DNA from: Mycolicibacterium rutilum | GTDB lineage: Bacteria; Actinomycetota; Actinomycetes; Mycobacteriales; Mycobacteriaceae | Direction: 5' to 3' | NCBI RefSeq assembly: GCF_900108565.1 | Contig: NZ_LT629971.1 | Span: 4,030,001 to 4,094,000 of the forward strand | Length of the DNA: 64,000 nt | Shown here: piece by piece, positions 35,041 through 42,539 of the stretch | Numbering within the stretch: the first letter of the stretch is position 1 | Layout: each line of letters begins with the position of its first letter | Notes under the pieces: model-generated | Seen by the model: only the letters and a program-made list of their open reading frames with translations | What the model was told of the DNA's origin: nothing | Database searches by the model: none | Program-made: the position numbers and the translations under genes

Positions 35041-36120
35041 ATGGCTATTCGTGTGGCGCTCATCGGAACGGGGAACTGCGGCAGCCTCGCGCTCAAGCAA
35101 CTCATCGAGGACGCCCGCTTCGACCTGACCGGCGTGTGGGTGTCGACGCCGGCGAAGGTGGGCAAGGACGCCGGCGACCTGGCCGGTCTCGACGTCACGA
35201 CGGGGATCGCCGCCGTCGACGACCTCGACGCGATCATCGACGCCCGACCGGACTGCGTCGTGTACTGCGCGATGGGCGACACCCGCCTGCCCGACGCGAT
35301 GGCCGACGTGCGCAAGCTCCTGGCCGCGGGCATCGACGTCGTCGGCTCGGGTCTGGGCGTGCTGCAGTACCCATGGCAGGTCATCCCCGACAAGTACATC
35401 CAGCGCATCGAAGACGCTGCGCGGGAAGGCAATTCGACGGTCTTCATGACCGGGGTCGATCCGGGCTTCGCGACGGACCTGCTGCCGTTCGCGCTCGCCG
35501 GAACCTGCCAGCGCATCGAGCAGATCCGCACGATGGAGATCGCCGACTACGCCACCTACGACGGGGCCACCGTGATGTTCGACGTCATGGGGTTCGGCAA
35601 CGAGATCGGCGACCTGCCGATGCTGTACCAGCCAGGCGTGCTGAGCATCGCGTGGGGCACCGCGATCCGCCAGCTGGCGGCCGGCCTCGGAATCGAGGTC
35701 GACGAGATCCGCGACGCGGTCGAACAAGAGCCCGCGCCCGAGGATTTCGACGTCGCGGTCGGCACGATCAAGAAGGGCACGGTCGCGGCGGTGCGGTTCC
35801 AGATCGAGGGCATCGTCGACGGCAGGCCCGCGATCGTCGTCGAGCACGTCACCCGCCTGCGCCCGGACCTGCGGCCCGACTGGGCCCAACCTGCCCAGCC
35901 CGGCGGCTCGTACCGCGTCGAGATCACCGGCGAACCGTCCTACACGTTGGACATCTGCCCGACCAGCCGCAACGGTGACCACAACTACGCGGCGATCCTG
36001 GCCGCGGCCGGCCGCATCGTCAACGCGATCCCCGACGTCGTCGGCGCGGCGCCGGGGATCCGCACCACCCTGGACATGCCGCTGGTGACCGGCAAGGGCG
36101 TGTACTCACCTCTAAGCTGA
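35041..36120 (+). CDS. Dihydrodipicolinate reductase-like / 2,4-diaminopentanoate dehydrogenase-like protein
   Basis: 359 residues from ATG 35041. N-terminal Rossmann fold (RVALIGTGNCGSLALKQL) and a C-terminal dimerisation domain, the arrangement of DapB-like amine dehydrogenases. The middle has VDPGFATDLLPFALAG and DVMGFGNEIGDLPMLYQPG. The NAD(P)-dependent substrate is unknown; related actinobacterial genes are clustered with steroid or fatty acid genes. A KstR operator 32 bp upstream places it in the sterol regulon. A HAD-family gene follows after 8 bp and is probably co-transcribed. Confidence 0.8.
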   Translation: MAIRVALIGTGNCGSLALKQLIEDARFDLTGVWVSTPAKVGKDAGDLAGLDVTTGIAAVDDLDAIIDARPDCVVYCAMGDTRLPDAMADVRKLLAAGIDVVGSGLGVLQYPWQVIPDKYIQRIEDAAREGNSTVFMTGVDPGFATDLLPFALAGTCQRIEQIRTMEIADYATYDGATVMFDVMGFGNEIGDLPMLYQPGVLSIAWGTAIRQLAAGLGIEVDEIRDAVEQEPAPEDFDVAVGTIKKGTVAAVRFQIEGIVDGRPAIVVEHVTRLRPDLRPDWAQPAQPGGSYRVEITGEPSYTLDICPTSRNGDHNYAAILAAAGRIVNAIPDVVGAAPGIRTTLDMPLVTGKGVYSPLS

Positions 36121-36128
36121 GGTGCGAC

Positions 36129-36887
36129 ATGAACGCGCCCCCGGACCCGATCGCCGAGATCGCCGCGAGCCCGGAGGGGCCGCAGATCGGCGCGTTCTTC
36201 GACCTCGACGGCACCCTCGTCGACGGGTTCACCGCCACCGCGCACGCGGCCGATCGCATCCGCCGCCGCCAGGCGCGCATCGGCGAAGTGCTCGGCGTCA
36301 TGGAAGCCTCGCTGCGATATCGGTTGGGCCGCATGCAATTTGAGCGGCTGCTCACCCGAGCGGCCGGGTACCTGCGCGGAGAGTCGCTGGCCGAACTCGA
36401 CGAACTCGGCGACCGGCTCTTCACCGAGCGGGTGGCGGCGCGGGTGTTTCCCGTCATGCACGAGATCGTGCAGGCCCATCAGCGGCGCGGACACACCGTG
36501 GTGCTCAGCAGTTCGGCGCTGACCATCCACGCCGAGCCCGTCGCGCGGTTCACCGGGATCGACCACGTGCTGTGCAACCACTTCGAACTCGACGACGCCG
36601 GACGGCTCACCGGCCAGATCGCCAAGCCGGTCATCTGGGGGCGCAACAAGTCCACCGCTGTCCAGGGCTTCTGCGAAGTCAATGACATTGCGCTGCAACG
36701 CAGTTACTTCTATGCCGACGGCGACGAGGACACCGCGCTGATGGTGCTGGTCGGTAACCCCCGGCCGGTCAATCCGCGGCCCCGACTGGCCGCGATGGCG
36801 GCCGAAGAAGGGTGGCCGGTGCTGCGCGTCGAGGGGTCCGGGAACCGCAAACGGGTGTCGCTGCGCCGGTTCATCGGATACGACTGA
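36129..36887 (+). CDS. HAD-IB family phosphatase (SerB-like)
   Basis: 252 residues from ATG 36129, with GAGGTG about 5 nt upstream. HAD motifs: motif I FFDLDGTLVDG, motif II VVLSSSALT, motif III Lys in GRNKSTAV, and motif IV YFYADGDEDTAL. HAD-IB proteins of this length in mycobacteria occur alone or as the N-terminal half of PlsC acyltransferases; here it is stand-alone. It is likely a phosphomonoesterase; the substrate is unknown. It starts 8 bp after the dehydrogenase, so it sits in the same operon. Confidence 0.85.
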   Translation: MNAPPDPIAEIAASPEGPQIGAFFDLDGTLVDGFTATAHAADRIRRRQARIGEVLGVMEASLRYRLGRMQFERLLTRAAGYLRGESLAELDELGDRLFTERVAARVFPVMHEIVQAHQRRGHTVVLSSSALTIHAEPVARFTGIDHVLCNHFELDDAGRLTGQIAKPVIWGRNKSTAVQGFCEVNDIALQRSYFYADGDEDTALMVLVGNPRPVNPRPRLAAMAAEEGWPVLRVEGSGNRKRVSLRRFIGYD

Positions 36888-36964
36888 GCGCGCCGAGCTT
36901 ACGGTTTCTGACGAATTTCGCCCGAATCGCGTCATAAAGCGAAGTCTCGGCGAAAGATCCGAGC

Positions 36965-37318
36965 GTGGCCGGATTCAATGACGTCGCCGCGGTCGTCGCG
37001 ACCCGGGACTACGCGGCCGCGCGTTCCTGGTACAGCAGCATCTTCGGCCGCGAACCCGACCTCGAACCGGTCGACGGGGTCGCCGAGTGGCAGATCGCCG
37101 CCACCGCCTGGCTGCAGCTCATCGTCGATCCGCACCGCGCCGGCCGGACGGCGGTCCGCATCGGTGTCGACGACCTCGATGCGCAGATCGCCGCCCTGGC
37201 CGCCCTCGGCATCGGAGCCGGAGAGGTCGTCGTGATCGCCGACCTGGTCAAGGTCGTCGACGTGGCGGATCCGGACAATAACGAGGTGTCCTTCGTCCAG
37301 GAGCTCGGTACGTACTAA
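36965..37318 (+). CDS. VOC/glyoxalase-like family protein
   Basis: 117 residues from GTG 36965. Pattern of a single VOC module: ARSWYSSIFGREPDLEPVDGVAEWQI, VDPHRAGRTAVRIGVDDLDAQIAAL and VVDVADPDNNEVSFVQEL with the Glu metal ligand. Enzymes of this fold include glyoxalases, extradiol dioxygenases and epimerases; this one has too few residues to place. It precedes the KstR site and nitronate monooxygenase-like gene by 3 bp. Confidence 0.8.
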   Translation: MAGFNDVAAVVATRDYAAARSWYSSIFGREPDLEPVDGVAEWQIAATAWLQLIVDPHRAGRTAVRIGVDDLDAQIAALAALGIGAGEVVVIADLVKVVDVADPDNNEVSFVQELGTY

Positions 37319-37320
37319 AC

Positions 37321-37334
37321 TAGAACACGTTCCA
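37321..37334 (+). promoter_or_regulatory. KstR-type operator (site 2)
   Basis: TAGAACACGTTCCA, another full match to TNNAACNNGTTNNA, 26 bp upstream of the nitronate monooxygenase-like start and directly after the VOC stop. Confidence 0.78.
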
Positions 37335-37360
37335 ATTTGAGCGCCCATCAAGGAGCAGGC

Positions 37361-38494
37361 ATGCGCACCCCGATCTGTGACGACCTCGGCATCGAGTACC
37401 CGATCTTCGCGTTCACCCACTGCCGCGACGTCGTCGTCGCCGTGAGCAAGGCCGGCGGTTTCGGCGTGCTCGGTGCCGTCGGCTATACGCCCGAGCAGCT
37501 CGAGATCGAGCTCAAGTGGATCGACGAGAACATCGGCGACCACCCGTACGGCGTCGACATCGTCATCCCGAACAAGTACGAGGGCATGGACGCAGCGGAC
37601 CTGTCGCCCGAGGTGCTCAAGAAGACGCTCAACGACCTGGTGCCCCAGGAGCACATCGACTTCGCCAAGAAGGTGCTCGCCGACCACGGTGTGCCGGTCG
37701 AGCACAGCGACGACGACGCCCTGCAACTGCTCGGCTGGACCGAGGCCACCGCCACCCCGCAGGTGGAAGTCGCGCTGCAGCACCCGAAGTGCACGTTGAT
37801 CGCCAACGCGCTGGGCACTCCGCCCGCCGACATGATCGAGCACATCCACGCCGAGGGCCGCAAGGTCGCCGCGCTGTGCGGATCGCCGTCGCAGGCGCGC
37901 AAGCACGCCGACGCCGGCGTCGACATCATCATCGCCCAGGGCGGCGAGGCGGGCGGACACTGCGGCGAGATCGGCTCGATCGTGCTGTGGCCGCAGGTCG
38001 TCAAGGAGGTCGCACCGGTGCCCGTGCTGGCGGCCGGCGGCATCGGCAGCGGCGAGCAGATCGCGGCGGCGCTCGCGCTGGGCGCGCAGGGCGCGTGGAC
38101 CGGTTCGCAGTGGGTGATGGTCGAGGAGTCCGAGAACACCCCGGTGCAGCACGCCGCCTACGTCAAGGCCAGCAGCCGCGACACCGTGCGCAGCCGCTCG
38201 TTCACCGGCAAGCCCGCGCGGATGCTGCGCAACGACTGGACCGAGGCGTGGGAGGACCCGAACAACCCCAAGCCGCTCGGAATGCCGCTGCAGTACATGG
38301 TTTCGGGCATGGCCGTGGCCGCGACGCACAAGTACCCCAACGAGTCTGTCGACGTCGCGTTCAACCCGATCGGTCAGGTCGTCGGGCAGTTCACCAAGGT
38401 GGAGAAGACCGCCACCGTCATCGAGCGCTGGGTCCAGGAGTACCTGGAGGCCACCGGACGCCTCGACGCGATCAACGAGGCGGCCAGCGTCTGA
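37361..38494 (+). CDS. Nitronate monooxygenase / 2-nitropropane dioxygenase-like flavoprotein
   Basis: 377 residues from ATG 37361, with AAGGAG 5 nt upstream. TIM-barrel NPD domain: PIFAFTHCRDVVVAVSKAGGFGVLGA, IIAQGGEAGGHCGEIGSIVLWPQ with the GGEAGGH flavin-phosphate loop, VPVLAAGGIGSGEQIAAALALGAQGAWTGS and FTGKPARML. FMN-dependent oxidoreductase; mycobacteria carry several, and one (Rv3553, IpdC) is a cholesterol ring C/D enzyme. The KstR operator suggests a steroid- or cholesterol-derived substrate here too; which paralogue it is cannot be told from sequence alone. Confidence 0.85.
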   Translation: MRTPICDDLGIEYPIFAFTHCRDVVVAVSKAGGFGVLGAVGYTPEQLEIELKWIDENIGDHPYGVDIVIPNKYEGMDAADLSPEVLKKTLNDLVPQEHIDFAKKVLADHGVPVEHSDDDALQLLGWTEATATPQVEVALQHPKCTLIANALGTPPADMIEHIHAEGRKVAALCGSPSQARKHADAGVDIIIAQGGEAGGHCGEIGSIVLWPQVVKEVAPVPVLAAGGIGSGEQIAAALALGAQGAWTGSQWVMVEESENTPVQHAAYVKASSRDTVRSRSFTGKPARMLRNDWTEAWEDPNNPKPLGMPLQYMVSGMAVAATHKYPNESVDVAFNPIGQVVGQFTKVEKTATVIERWVQEYLEATGRLDAINEAASV

Positions 38495-38566
38495 ATCACG
38501 GCGCTGAGGCGCCGAAAAGAGTGACGCGCACCGCGTCAACGCCGTGCGGCGGGGTACCCGCTGATC

Positions 38567-38902
38567 ATGACGCACATAAGACGGTGGGGCGCCGTATACA
38601 TACTGCTCCTGCTGTTCGTCGGCTCGTGGCTCGGCCAGTTCTTCACCCAACTGGCCGAGTTCACCAGCACCCAACAGCAACACGGCCAACCCTTCGTATG
38701 GGGTGAGTATCTGCACGAGTTCTTTGCCAGCACCTTCGAGAACTGGCAGAGCGAGTGGTTGCAGCTGATCTTCCAGGCGATCCTGCTGCTGGGGGCCAAG
38801 CACTGGCTGTTCAAGGTCGACGCCGAGGACCTCGAGCGCATCGAGGCCAAGATCGACGACATCAAAGACCGGTTGGGGCTGCCGACTCCCCCGCCGGACT
38901 AG
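38567..38902 (+). CDS. DUF6766 family small membrane protein
   Basis: 111 residues from ATG 38567. Two hydrophobic segments: RRWGAVYILLLLFVGSWLGQFF (about 5-26) and WLQLIFQAILLLGAKHWLFKV (about 65-84), followed by an amphipathic charged helix and PTPPPD. It matches the small protein family annotated DUF6766; function unknown. The stop overlaps that of the TetR gene in a CTAG (38899-38902). Confidence 0.7.
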   Translation: MTHIRRWGAVYILLLLFVGSWLGQFFTQLAEFTSTQQQHGQPFVWGEYLHEFFASTFENWQSEWLQLIFQAILLLGAKHWLFKVDAEDLERIEAKIDDIKDRLGLPTPPPD

Positions 38903-39447
38903 TCCAGGAGGCGTTGCGTCGCGTTCTCCAACACCTGTCGCCTGCTGCGGCCGCGGTGCCCGGCCGCGATGAAGTGGTGGCCGATCGCCAGCGAGAACGC
39001 CAGCATGGCGCGGGCCTCGACCTCGTCGGCGTCGTCGACGTACGTGCCGATCAACCCGCGCAGGTAGTCCATCCTCCGGTTGTCCACCCGCCGGAGTCGG
39101 CTCGCGACACCGGAATCGCGCCGGGCCCAGTCGCGCACCGCGAGGTCGATCGGCAGTAGCCGCTTCGAGAAGGTCAGTGCGCCGGCCTTGCGCACCTTGG
39201 CTTTCGCGTCACCGCCCTCGGACTCCACCCGCTCGAGGACGTCGTCGGTGCAGCGCTGTTCCCATTCCTGCAGCAGCGCGTCGAGAAAGGCCTGGCGGTT
39301 CGCGAAATGCCAATAGAAACCGCCGCGGGTGACGCCGAGCGACTTCGCGAGCAGGTCCACCCGCACCGCGTCGGGCCCACCGGCTGCGAGTGCCGCCAAC
39401 CCGGCGTCGATCCATTCGCTGCGCGGTGTGCGGGTCTGGGCGACCAT
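38899..39447 (-). CDS. TetR-family transcriptional regulator
   Basis: 182 residues from ATG 39447. The N-terminal HTH includes SEWIDAGLAALAAGGPDAVRVDLLAKSLGVTRGGFYWHFANRQAFLDALL, a clean TetR domain. The C-terminal ligand domain is helical (RDWARRDSGVASRLRRVDNRR). Divergent from the 155-residue gene at 39500; the palindrome 39484-39505 lies between them. It probably represses itself and that neighbour. Confidence 0.9.
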   Translation of the reverse strand: MVAQTRTPRSEWIDAGLAALAAGGPDAVRVDLLAKSLGVTRGGFYWHFANRQAFLDALLQEWEQRCTDDVLERVESEGGDAKAKVRKAGALTFSKRLLPIDLAVRDWARRDSGVASRLRRVDNRRMDYLRGLIGTYVDDADEVEARAMLAFSLAIGHHFIAAGHRGRSRRQVLENATQRLLD

Positions 39448-39483
39448 TGTTCTCCTCTACTGCCTTGACGCTGTGCGGTTTTC

Positions 39484-39505
39484 AAGCATACAGTTGTGTA
39501 TGTTT
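39484..39505. promoter_or_regulatory. Palindromic operator for the divergent TetR/39500 pair
   Basis: CATACA-GTTG-TGTATG with flanking AAG/TTT (arms of 9 bp with one mismatch). The right arm contains the ATG at 39500, so a bound repressor would block that start. Confidence 0.6.
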
Positions 39506-39967
39506 GGACGAACACAAATCGGCGCTCGGCAAGTCCCTCCGAACGACGGACTGCTGGCGCTCAGCACGCTGGGGCGCGTCGACTATGCCGACGCATTCGA
39601 AGTGGACATCGCGGAGGCACACGACCGCAGCCCCGAGCAGTGGATGCGGGCGATGCTCGACGGCGCGCCGCTCAGTACCCGGCTGCGCCTGGTGGCGGCG
39701 TGGTCGACGATCGGGCTCAAGCTGCGGGTGCCGGGAGCGGACCACTCGATACTCGGATGGGACATCCGGGTCAGCGACGACGATCTCGTGCTGCTCGGCG
39801 CGGACTCGCGCATCGGGATGCCCGGCGAGTTGCTGTTGCGTCGCCGCGACGGCGGACTGCTGTTCGCGACGCTGGTGCGCCAGGACAACGCAGTCGTCCG
39901 CCGGCTGTGGGCGACGATCGAAGCGTCCCACGTGACGACAGTGCGCGCGCTGCTCGACCGTCTGTGA
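39500..39967 (+). CDS. Conserved hypothetical protein under TetR control
   Basis: 155 residues from ATG 39500. Features: DAFEVDIAEAHDRSPEQWMRAML, ILGWDIRVSDDDLVLLGADSRIGMPGELLLRR, LLFATLVRQDNAVVRRLWATIEASHVTTVRALL. Soluble, no signal peptide. Its pattern recalls DUF2867-like or SRPBCC-like ligand-binding proteins, but I cannot confirm this. Its start lies within the operator palindrome and it is divergent from a TetR, so it is likely the repressor's target. Confidence 0.65.
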   Translation: MFGRTQIGARQVPPNDGLLALSTLGRVDYADAFEVDIAEAHDRSPEQWMRAMLDGAPLSTRLRLVAAWSTIGLKLRVPGADHSILGWDIRVSDDDLVLLGADSRIGMPGELLLRRRDGGLLFATLVRQDNAVVRRLWATIEASHVTTVRALLDRL

Positions 39968-40015
39968 TTTGGGTGTCGTCAGTGGCGGTCAGCGCCACCA
40001 ACTACACCGAAACCG

Positions 40016-40654
40016 CTACGGGGCGGCGGGCGGTGCGGGAATCGGCGCGGGCGCCGGCGGCGGAAGCCACGGCAGCGCGGGGGCCGGCGGGGGCGGCGGT
40101 GGTGCGGCCGCCGGATCGACCGGGGCGATCGGCACGTTAGGGCCGGGCGCCTGGTCGGGATACGGCGTGTTCATCCCCCGCTGCGCCAGGCCCATGATCA
40201 GCGCTTCCTTACCGCTGATCTCCTGGTTCTGCACGGCGTGCCACAGGTCCTTGAGATAACTGACGTTCGGGTTCTCGAGCGGCTTGACCGTGGGATCGAG
40301 CGTCGTCCCCGGCGGCAGGGCGTCGGGGCTGGCCAGATGGGACACGCCTTCGGGCGGCGTGGGCAGCGGGGCGTCGGCCGGCGCCGGTGCGGGCGCACCC
40401 GGCAGCGGGGCGGCCGCCGGCGCGGCGGGAACCGGCGCGGGAGCGGGCGCAGCGGGCGGCGCCGGACGCAGGAAGGCCAGCGGATCGGGTGCGGGCGCCG
40501 GAGCGGCGGCCGCCACGATCGGCGCCGGCGGCGGAGGCGGTGCGGGGACCGGGACGACGGGGTCGGCCAGCGCCGACGGCATGCCGGCCATCAGTGCCGC
40601 GGCCATTCCCGCGCCCACCACCGACAGCTTCCTGGCGTCGATCACGATCCTCAA
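40016..40654 (-). CDS. Secreted Ala/Pro-rich protein
   Basis: 212 residues from TTG 40654, chosen because AGAGGGG lies 6 nt upstream. The signal peptide (MRIVIDARKLSVVGAGMAAALMAGMPSALA) ends near ALADP at about residue 30. The mature part is nearly half Pro and Ala, with a more ordered middle (PEGVSHLASPDALPPG, NVSYLKDLWHAVQNQEISGKEALIMGLAQRGM). It resembles the Ala/Pro-rich secreted protein family of mycobacteria (such as Rv1157c). No catalytic domain is visible; a cell-wall or surface role is inferred. Confidence 0.75.
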   Translation of the reverse strand: MRIVIDARKLSVVGAGMAAALMAGMPSALADPVVPVPAPPPPPAPIVAAAAPAPAPDPLAFLRPAPPAAPAPAPVPAAPAAAPLPGAPAPAPADAPLPTPPEGVSHLASPDALPPGTTLDPTVKPLENPNVSYLKDLWHAVQNQEISGKEALIMGLAQRGMNTPYPDQAPGPNVPIAPVDPAAAPPPPPPAPALPWLPPPAPAPIPAPPAAP

Positions 40655-40781
40655 CGCTGACCCCTCTCTGACGAGCGTCCACCCGGCATCGCCGATGTGG
40701 CGTTACTGATGTCTCGAACAGTCTCGCAAAATTGTTACACCAGTGCTCGGTGTGACGAAGCGGTCAATATGAAACGGGTGG

Positions 40782-40795
40782 TCGAACACGTTCCA
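40782..40795 (+). promoter_or_regulatory. KstR-type operator (site 3)
   Basis: TCGAACACGTTCCA fits TNNAACNNGTTNNA at all fixed positions, 104 bp upstream of the CYP125 start. Confidence 0.78.
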
Positions 40796-40899
40796 CTTCC
40801 CATTTGCGGCGAGTTTCCCGAACCCGCCGCACCCCGCCCCAACTGTGGTGTAGCAATGCGGAGAGGGCACTAGACCACGTCATCAAAAGGGGTGCATCG

Positions 40900-42144
40900 A
40901 TGCCGACTCCCAATCTGCCGCCCGGGTTCGACTTCACCGATCCCGACATCTACGCCGAACGGCTCCCGGTCGAGGAACTCGCCGAGATGCGCCGGGTCGC
41001 GCCGATCTGGTGGAACGAGCAGCCCAAGGGCGTCGGCGGGTTCGACGACGGCGGCTTCTGGGTGGTCACCCGGCACAAGGACGTCAAGGAGGTGTCGCGG
41101 CGCAGCGACGTGTTCTCCAGCCTGAAGAAGACCGCGCTGCCCCGCTACAAGGACGGCACCGTCGGCGAGCAGGTCGAGCGGGGCAAGTTCGTCCTGCTCA
41201 ACCAGGACGCGCCGCACCACACCCACTTGCGCAAGATCATCTCCCGCGCGTTCACCCCGCGCGCGGTCGAACTGCTGCGCGACGAGTTGAACCAACGCGC
41301 GCAGGAGATCGCCAAGACCGCTGCCGCGGAGGGATCCGGCGACTTCGTCGAGCAGGTGTCCGCGGAGCTGCCGCTGCAGGCGATCGCGGGGCTGATGGGC
41401 GTGCCGCAGGAAGACCGGATGAAGTTGTTCCACTGGTCGAATCAGATGGTCGGCGACATGGACCCCGAGTTCGCGGGCAACGACGCGATCGCCGCCTCAG
41501 TCGAGTTGATCATGTACGGCATGAAGCTCGCCGCCGAGCGCGCGGAGAAGCCGGGCGAGGATCTGGTGACCAAACTGGTGCAGGCCGACGTGGAGGGGCA
41601 CAAGCTCTCCGACGACGAGTTCGGGTTCTTCGTCATCCTGCTCGCGGTCGCCGGCAACGAGACGACCCGCAACTCGATCACCCAGGGGATGATGGCGTTC
41701 GCCGACTACCCCGACCAGTGGGAGCTGTTCAAAAAGGAGCGGCCGGTGACCGCCGCCGACGAAATCGTCCGCTGGGCAACGCCGGTCACGTCGTTCCAGC
41801 GCACCGCGCTCGAAGACACCGAACTGTCCGGGGTGAAGATCAAAGAAGGCGAGCGGGTGGTGATGTTCTACCGCTCGGCCAACTTCGACGAGGACGTGTT
41901 CGAAGATCCCTACACGTTCAACATCCTGCGCGACCCCAACCCGCACGTCGGGTTCGGCGGCACCGGCGCCCACTACTGCATCGGGGCGAATCTGGCCCGG
42001 ATGACCATCGACCTGATGTTCAACGCGATCGCCGATCACATGCCCGATCTGCGGCCGCTGGCTGCGCCGGAGCGGTTGCGTTCGGGTTGGCTCAACGGCA
42101 TCAAGCACTGGCAGGTCGATTACGTCGGCGCCACCCGTCAGTAA
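40900..42144 (+). CDS. cyp125: Cytochrome P450 CYP125 (steroid C26/27-monooxygenase)
   Basis: 414 residues from ATG 40900, with AAAGGGG upstream. Haem-ligand C360 in HVGFGGTGAHYCIGANLAR, ExxR in DEIVRWATPVT, and I-helix AVAGNETTRNS. The blocks PNLPPGFDFTDPDIYAERLP, WRVDPEEEV-type FHWSNQMVG and SGWLNGIKHWQVDYVG are nearly identical to M. tuberculosis CYP125A1 as I remember it. CYP125 oxidises the cholesterol side chain at C26/C27, the first step of side-chain degradation. The KstR operator upstream fits. It is away from any cholesterol cluster, so it may be an additional CYP125 paralogue, which fast growers often have. Confidence 0.93.
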   Translation: MPTPNLPPGFDFTDPDIYAERLPVEELAEMRRVAPIWWNEQPKGVGGFDDGGFWVVTRHKDVKEVSRRSDVFSSLKKTALPRYKDGTVGEQVERGKFVLLNQDAPHHTHLRKIISRAFTPRAVELLRDELNQRAQEIAKTAAAEGSGDFVEQVSAELPLQAIAGLMGVPQEDRMKLFHWSNQMVGDMDPEFAGNDAIAASVELIMYGMKLAAERAEKPGEDLVTKLVQADVEGHKLSDDEFGFFVILLAVAGNETTRNSITQGMMAFADYPDQWELFKKERPVTAADEIVRWATPVTSFQRTALEDTELSGVKIKEGERVVMFYRSANFDEDVFEDPYTFNILRDPNPHVGFGGTGAHYCIGANLARMTIDLMFNAIADHMPDLRPLAAPERLRSGWLNGIKHWQVDYVGATRQ

Positions 42145-42428
42145 TTGATGATCGACCGCCAATAGTCCTCGGGGATCTCGCCGTTGGCGCGCAACACGAT
42201 CGCCAGTCCGGTCGCCATCGCGATCCCGAGCAGCCCGAGCCACAGCCCGAACAGGCCGATGATTGCCCACAGCGCGGCGGTGACCGTCGGCCACGGCGAC
42301 AGCACCGCCAGCACCGGCGCGAAAAAGAACCCGGCGCCGATGTACCAGGCGGACCCGGCGCGGTCGGAGATCAGCACGAATCGCAACCAGCGCGGAATCG
42401 GCGTGTCCGCAGGAAGAACCGTTTTCAT
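42138..42428 (-). CDS. Small two- to three-helix membrane protein
   Basis: 96 residues from ATG 42428, with GGGGAA upstream. Hydrophobic stretches at about 25-50 (WYIGAGFFFAPVLAVLSPWPTV) and 50-82 (ALWAIIGLFGLWLGLLGIAMATGLAIVL). No family recognised. Its stop lies within the last 7 bp of CYP125. Divergent from an XRE regulator that shares a palindromic promoter. Confidence 0.7.
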   Translation of the reverse strand: MKTVLPADTPIPRWLRFVLISDRAGSAWYIGAGFFFAPVLAVLSPWPTVTAALWAIIGLFGLWLGLLGIAMATGLAIVLRANGEIPEDYWRSIINY

Positions 42429-42489
42429 CGTTCCCCACTTCCCTCGGTGGACACCCCCACACTCCCCCGTCCCAGGTAGGCAGAGCAAT

Positions 42490-42502
42490 TACCTGCGAGG
42501 TA
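42490..42502. promoter_or_regulatory. Palindrome TACCT-GCG-AGGTA between divergent genes
   Basis: Perfect 13-bp palindrome 38 bp before the XRE start, with a further CAGGTA at 42473 forming a partial repeat. Candidate operator for the XRE regulator. Confidence 0.5.
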
Positions 42503-42539
42503 GTGGCCCGGCGCCCATCGGTGCGCGAGACTGGTCGCC

